DNA from: Flavobacteriales bacterium
Lineage (GTDB): Bacteria; Bacteroidota; Bacteroidia; Flavobacteriales_D; Crocinitomicaceae
Assembly: GCA_947476515.1 (NCBI GenBank)
Contig: CANJQZ010000076.1
Location: 1-8,227, forward strand
Direction of reading: 5' to 3'
DNA length: 8,227 nt
Shown here: in pieces, positions 1 to 7,731 of the stretch
How positions within the stretch are numbered: position 1 is the stretch's first letter
Layout of the letters: every line of letters begins with the position of its first letter
Notes under the pieces: generated by a model
Told to the model about the DNA's origin: nothing
Database searches by the model: none
The model's input: only the letters and a program-made list of their open reading frames with translations
Translations under genes and position numbers: made by a program

Positions 1-1
1 A

Positions 2-3000
2 GTGTTGGGATGGGGGGTTTTTGCTATAGCTACTATAGTATATTTAATGACCATAGAAGACACGGTGAGTTTGTGGGATTGCGGGGAGTATATTACAGCA
101 GCATATAAATTAGAGGTGGGGCACCCTCCAGGGGCACCTTTATTTATGGTTATGGGGAGGTTGTTTTCTTTTTTCGCTGCTCCTGAAAATGTTGCCGTTT
201 GGATCAATTCCCTCTCAGCATTGTCATCGTCTTTAACCATTTTGTTCATGTTCTGGTCCTTGACGATCTTGATTAAAAAAATGATCTTAAAGCACAAAGC
301 AGAACTTAGTTGTGGAGATAGAATAGCCATCTTTACCGCTTCTGCTATTGGTGCTTTGTCTTATACCTTCTCGGATTCCTTTTGGTTTTCGGCAGTGGAA
401 GGTGAGGTATATGCAATGGCCTCTTTATTTACTGCGGTCGTGTTTTGGGCTGCACTGAAATGGGATGAAGAAATGTCGGAATCAAAATTTATTTCGAGCG
501 TTTCTCCCAATAGATGGTTGCTTTTAATTATGTTTCTTTTGGGCTTAGCCATTGGTGTTCACCTTTTGGGCATCCTTGTTATTCCTGCCATTTGTTATAT
601 CATTTATTTTCAAGCATTCGAAAAAACGAATTGGCAAGGTTTTGTTTTGACTGGTGTTATTTCATTGTTCACCTTAGGTTTTATTCAAGAAGGGGTAATT
701 CCAGGTTCTGTCGCTCTAGCCTCTGCTTTTGAAGTTTCTTTTGTAAATTCATTAGGATTACCCTTTTTTGCAGGAACCATTTTCTTCTTTATTTTCTTAA
801 TAATCATCTGTGTTATAGGAGTGATGTATGCAAGAAAAAAAGGAAAAACGATCCTGTACAATATATTTATGGGACTTGTTTTTTTACTAATTGGATATGG
901 TTCTTTCGCCGTTATCGTGATTCGTTCCAATGCCAACACTCCATTGGATGAAAATGATCCAGAAAATCTAGTTACGCTTCACTCTTATTTGAAAAGAGAA
1001 CAATACGGTTCAGCACCTCTACTTTCAGGTAATTATTGGAACTCCTTGAAAAATGGGGAAATCATGACGGAAGATGGTCCTCAATTAACTTCAAGGGATG
1101 AATGGAAGGATTTTTCACCCTTTTATTTACAACGCTTTGTAATTATGGAAGGTGATAATGACATTAAAGCTTTTGAAAAAGAAGCAGATGCCAAAAAATG
1201 GGTTTCTGCGCATCGAGGTGCTTACAGTATTGAAGAAAAGTATTATGAAAGTAATGCTTCCGTGCGCCATGGAGGTATTGCTACCTATTCGCAAGAAACA
1301 CTTTTCCCAAGAATGTATTCTGAAGGAAATCCATCGCACCAACAAGGATATGAAAATTGGTCTGGTTACGATCCAAATGATGAAACGCTAACAGATATCG
1401 GAAATGACGGTAAACGATTGCCAACCTTTGGGGAAAATCTTACCTATTTCTTTAGATATCAAGTCAATTGGATGTACATCCGCTACTTTATGTGGAATTT
1501 TGCTGGAAGACAAAATGATATTCAAGGACATGGAGATAACATGCGCGGGAATTGGTTGACAGGAATTACCGTTCTTGACGAGGCCAGACTTGGGAGTCAA
1601 GAGTTTGCCCCAAAATATACAGAGGACAATGCCTCTCACAATCGATTTTTCCTACTTCCTTTGACGCTAGCTTTAATTGGATTGTTTTTTCATTTTTATC
1701 GTGCTCCAAAAGATGCCTTTGTCTTATCACTGGTCTTTATGTTTACAGGATTTGCGATTTTAGTGTACTTAAATCAAAAACCAATGGAACCAAGAGAACG
1801 AGACTATGCCTATGCCGGGTCGTTTTATTTCTTTGCTATGTGGATAGGAATTGGGGTTTATGCCCTCTATGACATGTTCATGCGTTTCCAAAAAGAAGAC
1901 TTTAAAAAAGCGGCGATTTGGGCGGGTGCTATTTTGGTGCTGATGCTTTTGGCAGATATGGGTGCTGAATATGGTATGGCCAATACTATTTTATGGTGCA
2001 TGATTTTATTAATTGCTGCTTTGTTAATAGGAACTATGTTGCTCTTGAAAAAGATAGTGCAAACGGAAAAAAATGGTGCCGTCCTCGCTGCAGTTCTTGG
2101 AGTTATGGTGCCTTTAATAATGGCTTTCCAAGGATGGGATGACCACGATAGAAGTGGTAAGACAAGCGCGCGAGATTTGGCATATAATTACCTACAATCT
2201 TGTGAAAAAAATGGTATTATCTTTACCAACGGTGATAATGATACCTTCCCATTGTGGTACATGCAAGAGGTGGAAGGCGTAAGAACTGATGTTAGGGTTT
2301 GTAATCTATCCCTTATGGGGACAGATTGGTATACCAATCAAATGAAAATGAAAGCCTATGAATCTGATCCTTTACCTATTAAATTTAGAGAAGATCAGAT
2401 CTTAATGTATGCAGGAAATACAGATCAAGTATATTTCCTTGGTTTACTTGACTTGTTTGGCTCTTCGGGTGATGACGCTTTGAAAGAAAAGGTCATTCAC
2501 ATGAGGGTTAAAAATAATCGAATCCCAGCGCAACAGACGATTCAATATTTTAACGCGAAAATGGCTGGTTTTATGCCTTCTATTACAGTAGTTAATCCAG
2601 ATATCCAAGTGGCCTTTAATCAACTTCAAAGTGATTTAATTTCGAATGATCCAAATCTTGAAAGTAATATTTATAAAAAATTCAATGCTATTGCTCAAAT
2701 CTTAGAAGCCAATCAAAGTGGCGCTATTAAAATTGATGATGCCATCTCTTCAGAATTACAAAAACTGATACAAGATTTTGAAAAACCATGGATGTCGGTA
2801 GATTTCGCAGAAGCGATGGCATTTGTTAGAGATGATGCCAATGCATTGAATAACAAAGATGGAAAGGTAAGTTTCTTCCCGTCTTCTAGTTTTACTTTGA
2901 AAGTTAATAAAAATAATGCCTTTAACTCAGGCGTGATTACTAAACAGGAAATGGCTACTTGCCCAACGAGGATTCCATTTGAGTTTGATTCAAAAAGAGA

Positions 3001-4048
3001 TCGCTATTTGACAAGAGATGAAATCATGATGATGGATATTGTTGCCAATAATGACTGGAAAAGAGGCATTTATTTCTCTAGTAATCGCGGTTCTGCATTT
3101 TCAATTGCTTTGTTGAGTAGTGGTTATGTTCAACAAGTTGGAATGGCTTATGAATTAAATCCTATGAGATCTAATGTTATGAATTTTTACAATATTCGAA
3201 AAATGGACCAACATTTAAGTCATACTTATAGCTATGGAAAAATGAATATGCCAGGGGTTTTAACTGATTATTATGCTCGTCGTCATACCGTTCAATATCG
3301 TGTGAATTTCATGTTGCTTGCAGAACAATTTGCTAATAAAGGAAATAACAAAAAAGCATGTGCTCTTCTAGATATGTCTCTTGCAAAAATGCCTTTGACA
3401 AATGTCATGGATTTCGGGGAAGTGAATCAATGTGATCCAATGGCTTCCTTGGAATTAAACAAAATGCATGATGCCTATAACTTTAATGGCCAAGATATCA
3501 GAGCTAAATGCAGTGGTGTACTTCACGAATATGTACAATTATACTATGTTACTAAAAATAAAGCAAAGGCTGAAGCCCTTGGAATGGCTTTAATGGACGA
3601 TTACGAAAGAATTTTCGCCTACTATGAGCATACTGATGTTCGCATGAGTGCGAAGCCTGATAATGTGGAAGATTTATATGCTGCTTTAGACGCCTGTTTT
3701 AAAATGTATGTTATTGCTGCTGATCCTACTTTGGGTAATAAAAACGGGCCTTTAGCCAAGCGTATTTATAAAAGTATTAATAGGGTTTACAAAATAATTG
3801 CCCCTAGAATGTATTCAGAATTAGAACAATTAGCGAGCAATAATGGCGAAGTTTCAGGAGGAATTGGCGGTAAATATAGCCCCTTGCTGGCAAGTCTTCA
3901 AGCTTATTTGGGTGGTATGGGTCAGCATTATGGATTTATTAAAGTACCTGGAGTTCCTAGTGGCGCTGTACCGAGTGGACAACCTGTAAATATGGATCTA
4001 CAAAAAATGATTCCAGCAGGAAATAAACCAGACAGCAACACCCCATAA
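2..4048 (+). CDS. DUF2723 / TMEM260-like membrane protein, candidate protein O-mannosyltransferase (5'-partial)
   Basis: This large polytopic protein (1348 visible residues) belongs to the DUF2723 family, widespread in Bacteroidota. Human TMEM260, the eukaryotic member, is a protein O-mannosyltransferase, so a GT-C glycosyltransferase role using a lipid-linked sugar outside the inner membrane is inferred, not shown. Family marks: after the first helix (about 4-18) comes a loop with acidic residues E19/D20, then W25-D-C-G-E29 and G40-H-P-P-G-A-P46. A second motif runs PMEPRERDYAY (594-604). The soluble C-terminal part opens with D713-D-H-D-R-S-G and contains GDNDTFPLWY from 744. About eight helices lie before residue 310, then a soluble loop to about 550, then about six more helices to about 712. 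The remaining roughly 635 residues are soluble and end in a Gly/Pro-rich tail. The frame is open to the left edge and opens with GTG right against helix 1, so the true start is probably upstream. Family assignment is firm; enzymatic role is moderate. Confidence 0.9.
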   Translation: MLGWGVFAIATIVYLMTIEDTVSLWDCGEYITAAYKLEVGHPPGAPLFMVMGRLFSFFAAPENVAVWINSLSALSSSLTILFMFWSLTILIKKMILKHKAELSCGDRIAIFTASAIGALSYTFSDSFWFSAVEGEVYAMASLFTAVVFWAALKWDEEMSESKFISSVSPNRWLLLIMFLLGLAIGVHLLGILVIPAICYIIYFQAFEKTNWQGFVLTGVISLFTLGFIQEGVIPGSVALASAFEVSFVNSLGLPFFAGTIFFFIFLIIICVIGVMYARKKGKTILYNIFMGLVFLLIGYGSFAVIVIRSNANTPLDENDPENLVTLHSYLKREQYGSAPLLSGNYWNSLKNGEIMTEDGPQLTSRDEWKDFSPFYLQRFVIMEGDNDIKAFEKEADAKKWVSAHRGAYSIEEKYYESNASVRHGGIATYSQETLFPRMYSEGNPSHQQGYENWSGYDPNDETLTDIGNDGKRLPTFGENLTYFFRYQVNWMYIRYFMWNFAGRQNDIQGHGDNMRGNWLTGITVLDEARLGSQEFAPKYTEDNASHNRFFLLPLTLALIGLFFHFYRAPKDAFVLSLVFMFTGFAILVYLNQKPMEPRERDYAYAGSFYFFAMWIGIGVYALYDMFMRFQKEDFKKAAIWAGAILVLMLLADMGAEYGMANTILWCMILLIAALLIGTMLLLKKIVQTEKNGAVLAAVLGVMVPLIMAFQGWDDHDRSGKTSARDLAYNYLQSCEKNGIIFTNGDNDTFPLWYMQEVEGVRTDVRVCNLSLMGTDWYTNQMKMKAYESDPLPIKFREDQILMYAGNTDQVYFLGLLDLFGSSGDDALKEKVIHMRVKNNRIPAQQTIQYFNAKMAGFMPSITVVNPDIQVAFNQLQSDLISNDPNLESNIYKKFNAIAQILEANQSGAIKIDDAISSELQKLIQDFEKPWMSVDFAEAMAFVRDDANALNNKDGKVSFFPSSSFTLKVNKNNAFNSGVITKQEMATCPTRIPFEFDSKRDRYLTRDEIMMMDIVANNDWKRGIYFSSNRGSAFSIALLSSGYVQQVGMAYELNPMRSNVMNFYNIRKMDQHLSHTYSYGKMNMPGVLTDYYARRHTVQYRVNFMLLAEQFANKGNNKKACALLDMSLAKMPLTNVMDFGEVNQCDPMASLELNKMHDAYNFNGQDIRAKCSGVLHEYVQLYYVTKNKAKAEALGMALMDDYERIFAYYEHTDVRMSAKPDNVEDLYAALDACFKMYVIAADPTLGNKNGPLAKRIYKSINRVYKIIAPRMYSELEQLASNNGEVSGGIGGKYSPLLASLQAYLGGMGQHYGFIKVPGVPSGAVPSGQPVNMDLQKMIPAGNKPDSNTP

Positions 4049-4051
4049 ATG
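4046..4051 (+). other. Zero-gap stop/start junction (TAA|ATG)
   Basis: The stop codon of the DUF2723 gene (4046-4048) is followed immediately, in the same reading frame, by the deacetylase ATG (4049-4051). No purine-rich ribosome-binding sequence precedes it (gcaacacccca). Translation of the second gene probably depends on ribosomes ending the first. Readthrough of this one stop would give an in-frame fusion of the two proteins. Confidence 0.85.
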
Positions 4052-4657
4052 CCTATTTTTCGCATCCCCTGGTTCGTGCAACAACTATTTCCTAATTGGA
4101 TTTGGAGGGGAGGGGAAAAGAATGCGCTTTATTTAACTTTTGATGATGGGCCCGGTGCTGAGCATAGTGATTGGATCTTATCTTGCCTTAAGGAACATAA
4201 TATAAAAGCGACTTTTTTTTGTGTTGGTGATGCTTCGCAAAATAACCCGCTAATTTTAAATCAAATTATTAGTGAGGGTCATAAAATTGGAAATCATACC
4301 ATGCGTCACGAAAAAGGTTGGACAAGCAATACAAGTTCGTACCTAAATTCTGTGGAGGATGCCAATTCGATCTTATCAAGTAATTTATTTAGACCTCCAT
4401 ACGGAAGAATAAAATTAAAACAAGCGCGTCTCCTGAGAAAATTAGGTTATAAAATAATTATGTGGACTTGGTTGTCTAATGATTTTGATTCAAATGTATC
4501 GGCTAGTAAAATCGAGAAAAAAATGAATAAAATAAAATCGGGAGATATTATCGTTTTTCATGACAACCATCGTACCTTTGATAAATTAAAATTGGTGCTT
4601 CCAGTTTTTATTGAACGCATGCTGAACAAAGGATATCACTTTGCAATTTTAGATTGA
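4049..4657 (+). CDS. NodB-homology polysaccharide deacetylase (CE4)
   Basis: This 202-residue protein is essentially one NodB-homology domain, a metal-dependent deacetylase removing N- or O-acetyl groups from a polysaccharide such as peptidoglycan or another envelope glycan; the substrate cannot be read here. All core motifs are present: TFDDGP (30-35, D32 the likely base and D33 a metal ligand), GNHTMRH (81-87, metal ligands H83 and H87), RPPYGR (115-120), the W139-T-W-L-S-N-D-F-D147 region and IIVFHD (167-172, H171 the likely catalytic acid). The enzyme therefore looks active. There is no signal peptide or clear membrane helix: the leader has only a short aromatic stretch (W8-F9 ... L13-F14-P-N-W17), which I recall as typical of Bacteroidota relatives. 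Cytosolic action or unusual export are both possible. The start is forced, because the codon just upstream in frame is the stop of the previous gene. No Shine-Dalgarno is visible, so it is probably translated by coupling. Confidence 0.92.
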   Translation: MPIFRIPWFVQQLFPNWIWRGGEKNALYLTFDDGPGAEHSDWILSCLKEHNIKATFFCVGDASQNNPLILNQIISEGHKIGNHTMRHEKGWTSNTSSYLNSVEDANSILSSNLFRPPYGRIKLKQARLLRKLGYKIIMWTWLSNDFDSNVSASKIEKKMNKIKSGDIIVFHDNHRTFDKLKLVLPVFIERMLNKGYHFAILD

Positions 4658-4659
4658 TG
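4655..4659 (+). other. TGATG stop/start overlap that sets the antiporter start
   Basis: The deacetylase TGA (4655-4657) shares its last base with the antiporter ATG (4657-4659), a classic termination-reinitiation arrangement. The upstream sequence tttgcaattttag holds no Shine-Dalgarno. The overlap favours ATG 4657 over the in-frame TTG at 4654, which would add one Met. Confidence 0.8.
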
Positions 4660-6831
4660 GATTATTTTTTTGAACACTTACTCTCTGAATTCAAATTACC
4701 ATTACACAATCCAGTATTGGTTTTTTCATTGATGTTATTTATCATCCTCCTCTCTCCTATTGTATTAAGAAAAGCAAGAATTCCTGCCATAATTGGTCTG
4801 ATATTATCCGGAGTGGTAATTGGACCAAAAGGATTCAATTTGATTGGGTCTGAAGCCATGGCGGCCTCAGGGAATATAAAGCTTTTCGCTACCATTGGTT
4901 TACTCTACATCATGTTTATTGCAGGTTTAGAATTAGACCTTACGCAATTTAAAAAGTATATCAAAAAAAGTCTCACTTTTGGATTACTCACTTTCTTTAT
5001 TCCAATTGTTTTAGGGTATCCTTTGTGCCTTTATGCCTTGCATTTAAGTCCAATGGCCAGCCTTTTAACTGCGAGTATGTTTGCAACACATACTTTAGTG
5101 GCCTACCCTATTATTAGTAAATATGGTTTGTCTAAACATTCCTCCGTAGCCATTACCGTTGGCGGAACCATATTGACTGATACGGCTGTTTTAATTATTC
5201 TGGCCATTATAACCAGTTCTTCCAAAGGAAGTTTGGATTTTTCCTTTTGGCTGCGTCTTATTACTTCTTTGGGAATATTCTCCCTTATCATGTTTTTAAT
5301 TATTCCAAAAATTGCCCGTTGGTTTTTGAGTAAATTAGACAGTGAGAAGACTTCGCAATATATTTTCATACTTGCTACAGTATTTTTTTCTGCCTTTCTT
5401 GCAGAGGTAGCTGGAGTGGAAGGGATTATCGGGGCATTTGTCGCTGGTTTGGTGCTCAATAAATTAGTGCCTCATAATTCTATATTAATGAATCGCATTG
5501 ACTTTATCGGCAATTCGCTATTCATTCCGTTCTTTTTAATTTTTGTGGGAATGGTGGTTGATTACCGCGCATTTTTTGCTGGTTCATGGCCCCTCATTAT
5601 TGCTGCAGTACTGACCACTTTTGCAATTTTCAGCAAATGGTTGGCAGCCTATACCACACAATTAATTTTCAAGCTGAGTAAAAATGAGCGGAATATTATT
5701 TTTGGTCTAAGTACCTCTCATGCAGCCGCTACCCTTGCCATTATTATGGTCGGATATGGCGATGGACATGGGATTCTAGATATTAATATTGTCAATGGAA
5801 CCATTTTATTGATTCTTTTCACCTGTATGACGGCCTCCTTTGCTACAGAAATAGCGGGTAAGAATTTGTTGATTGAACAAGCTGAAAATGGTGATGAGGG
5901 ACAGAATGAAACCAAATTAAGGAACCAGCATGTACTGGTTTCCATGAACGAACTTCAGGGAAATGAATCTATATTAGATTTTGGGATTTTAATTTCAGAT
6001 TCAAAAGTGATCAATCCAATTTCAGTGGTTAGTGTCCATGAAAATAATGTTGACGCGGAAAAAATGATCCGTAAATCAAGAAAATCTTTAGAGGATATTG
6101 TGAAACATTTCTCGGGTCATGAAATAAAAATAAATACCATAGCGACCATTGACCTAAATATTTCTTCCGGAATTGCCCGGGTATCTAAAGAATTGGTTTC
6201 AGATATTGTAATAATAAATGATAGCAGTAGAATCAATTTATTAAAAAGACTGGTGGGAGATGATCGATCACACCTATTAGATGTTTGTGATAAAACTATT
6301 TTCTTCTGTCGCTTAGATCAACCTTCCATCAATTATGAACGCATTGTTTTAGTTTGTCCTGCTTTCGCAGAATTAGAACCGGATTTTGCTATTTGGATGG
6401 AACGCATTCTTCGCTTGGCTAAAGAATTATCAATTAAAGTTAATCTTTATGGAACAGAAGGAGCCTATGAACGCGCCTTAAAAGTAGGTCAAGCCAATAA
6501 AATTGATTTTGAAATGAGTGCATATGAAATTGATAGTCTTGATGATGTTTTCTTAAAAGCTAACAAAAAATCAGGTGATATCGTGGTGGTTTGTGCCTCT
6601 CGTTTTGGATCAGTTTCTTATACTCCAGAAATTGATGGATTTTTAATGCGGCTTGAAAAAGCATATCCAAACAACGACACCATCATCATCTATCCAGGTC
6701 AAGAAAAAGAAAATATGTTTACTAATTATGACGACATTACTGGAAATCCAATTAGTGTGGGCGTAGAAACAATTCAAAAAATTGGTAAAGAAGTGGGAAG
6801 TATCTTCAAGAAAAATACGGATACAGAATAA
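4657..6831 (+). CDS. CPA2-family cation:proton antiporter with C-terminal USP-like domains
   Basis: This 724-residue inner-membrane protein is a Kef/NapA-type monovalent cation:proton antiporter, likely exchanging Na+ or K+ for H+. The membrane part spans about residues 19-405 with roughly 12-13 helices. Visible family features are RIPAIIGLILSGVVIGP (41-57), FIAGLELDL (87-95), the broken-helix segment ATHTLVAYPII (143-153), GGTILTDTAVL (169-179) with the probable ion-binding D175, and later a SHAAATLAI helix and the IPFFLIFVGM helix. The cytosolic tail from about 423 looks like two tandem universal-stress-protein-like modules, beginning near NQHVLVSMNE (423-432) and YERIVLVCPAF (560-570). This resembles a regulatory region, but the usual TrkA-N nucleotide-binding motif is not seen. 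The chosen start is the ATG at 4657, overlapping the deacetylase TGA by one base; a TTG one codon upstream is less likely. The histidine kinase follows after 3 nt. The transported ion and the ligand of the tail are unknown. Confidence 0.92.
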   Translation: MDYFFEHLLSEFKLPLHNPVLVFSLMLFIILLSPIVLRKARIPAIIGLILSGVVIGPKGFNLIGSEAMAASGNIKLFATIGLLYIMFIAGLELDLTQFKKYIKKSLTFGLLTFFIPIVLGYPLCLYALHLSPMASLLTASMFATHTLVAYPIISKYGLSKHSSVAITVGGTILTDTAVLIILAIITSSSKGSLDFSFWLRLITSLGIFSLIMFLIIPKIARWFLSKLDSEKTSQYIFILATVFFSAFLAEVAGVEGIIGAFVAGLVLNKLVPHNSILMNRIDFIGNSLFIPFFLIFVGMVVDYRAFFAGSWPLIIAAVLTTFAIFSKWLAAYTTQLIFKLSKNERNIIFGLSTSHAAATLAIIMVGYGDGHGILDINIVNGTILLILFTCMTASFATEIAGKNLLIEQAENGDEGQNETKLRNQHVLVSMNELQGNESILDFGILISDSKVINPISVVSVHENNVDAEKMIRKSRKSLEDIVKHFSGHEIKINTIATIDLNISSGIARVSKELVSDIVIINDSSRINLLKRLVGDDRSHLLDVCDKTIFFCRLDQPSINYERIVLVCPAFAELEPDFAIWMERILRLAKELSIKVNLYGTEGAYERALKVGQANKIDFEMSAYEIDSLDDVFLKANKKSGDIVVVCASRFGSVSYTPEIDGFLMRLEKAYPNNDTIIIYPGQEKENMFTNYDDITGNPISVGVETIQKIGKEVGSIFKKNTDTE

Positions 6832-6834
6832 GAA

Positions 6835-7731
6835 ATGAATAATAAAACTAGATTTTTCTTCATCATTCTAAGTACCTATATTATCTTACAATTTGCCTGG
6901 TGGGGTTATCATTTAATTGAATTAAGTCAGAAAACAGAAGCCACTCCCGATGCTTCCATGAGAAGAGTGGGAATGATTTTGGGGGAAGGAATGGTCTTTT
7001 TTATTATACTCATTTTTGGCCTTTGGCAAATTAGAAAATCCATTCAAAAGGATATTCTATTATCTAGAAGGCAGAGTAATTTTTTACTGTCTGTTACGCA
7101 TGAGTTAAAAACCCCCATTGCCGCTAAAAAAATAATGATCCAAACCATGTTGAAGCATGATCTTACTTTAGAAAAAAGGCAAGAACTTTTAAAAAAATCA
7201 TTAGAAGAAAACGAACGCTTAGAATTACTAATCGAAAATATTTTACATGCATCAAGTTTGGACAACAAATCTATTCAGCCTGTGAAAAGTACTTTTAGAT
7301 TTTCAGAACTTGCGCAACAAATAGTTGACAGAATCCATAAAAATTACGGTAAGAACTTTATTCAAATTAGCATTGACAGTGATGCAGAATTAAAAGCGGA
7401 TAGATTCATGTTCGAAGCCATTCTTTCCAATTTATTAGAAAATGCCATCAAATACGCAGGACAAGACGCTAACATAACTTTGTATGCAGCACAGGAAGAA
7501 AATAATTTTATTTTTGGTGTAAAGGATGAAGGTCCGGGTGTTCCCCTAACCCATCAAACAGAAATTTTTTCCAAATTTTACCGCGTAGAAAATGAAGAAA
7601 CTCGAACGCAGAAAGGAAGTGGTTTGGGGCTTTATATCGTTGAGCAATTTGCCGCGCTGCACAAAGGGAAAATAACCTATTCAGATAATAAACCGAAGGG
7701 CGCCAATTTTAAAATAACCTTGCAACTATGA
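6835..7731 (+). CDS. Two-helix sensor histidine kinase (HisKA-HATPase_c), no HAMP
   Basis: This 298-residue inner-membrane sensor kinase autophosphorylates and would pass phosphate to a response regulator. Helix 1 spans about 7-27 and helix 2 about 46-64, leaving an outside loop of only about 18-20 residues, too short for a folded sensor domain. HisKA starts within about 15 residues of helix 2, so there is no room for a HAMP domain. The H-box is SVTHELKTPI (86-95) with phospho-acceptor H89. The ATPase domain has the N-box N199-L-L-E-N203-A-I-K-Y, the G1 box D231-E-G-P-G235, the F-box IFSKFYR (244-250) and the G2 box KGSGLGL (260-266). All motifs are intact, so kinase activity is expected. It starts 3 nt after the antiporter stop, with only a weak purine stretch (taagaa) before the ATG. 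No response regulator is encoded in the window. It may sense membrane state or a membrane partner, possibly the antiporter; that is inference. Confidence 0.93.
   Translation: MNNKTRFFFIILSTYIILQFAWWGYHLIELSQKTEATPDASMRRVGMILGEGMVFFIILIFGLWQIRKSIQKDILLSRRQSNFLLSVTHELKTPIAAKKIMIQTMLKHDLTLEKRQELLKKSLEENERLELLIENILHASSLDNKSIQPVKSTFRFSELAQQIVDRIHKNYGKNFIQISIDSDAELKADRFMFEAILSNLLENAIKYAGQDANITLYAAQEENNFIFGVKDEGPGVPLTHQTEIFSKFYRVENEETRTQKGSGLGLYIVEQFAALHKGKITYSDNKPKGANFKITLQL
7728..7731 (+). other. ATGA start/stop overlap between kinase gene and gpmI
   Basis: The gpmI ATG and the histidine kinase TGA share four bases. This suggests translational coupling and places gpmI on the same transcript as the envelope and transport genes, unless a promoter lies inside the kinase gene; I could not identify one with confidence. 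Confidence 0.8.

Noticed and set aside
2..4. GTG as the genuine start of the DUF2723 gene
   Set aside because: It abuts the window edge and falls directly at the first membrane helix; family members normally have a short leader before it. The frame is simply open to the left.
4213..4220. Run of eight T in the deacetylase gene as a possible frameshift
   Set aside because: The frame stays correct through it (ATFFCVG, a standard family segment) and all later motifs are in the same frame.
4654..4656. TTG start for the antiporter
   Set aside because: The ATG at 4657 is the next codon, overlaps the previous stop in the usual TGATG fashion and is a stronger start.
5103..5459. 118-codon open frame on the - strand
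   Set aside because: It is antisense to the conserved membrane core of the antiporter and its translation has no recognisable features.
5923..5940. Inverted repeat AACCAG-6 nt-CTGGTT, possible terminator or regulatory hairpin
   Set aside because: It lies inside the antiporter coding region at the linker to the USP-like tail, is short, and has no T-run after it; probably chance.
6261..6270. Perfect palindrome TGATCGATCA as a possible operator
   Set aside because: It is a single 10-bp copy deep in the antiporter coding region (codons for Asp-Asp-Arg-Ser), far from any gene start.
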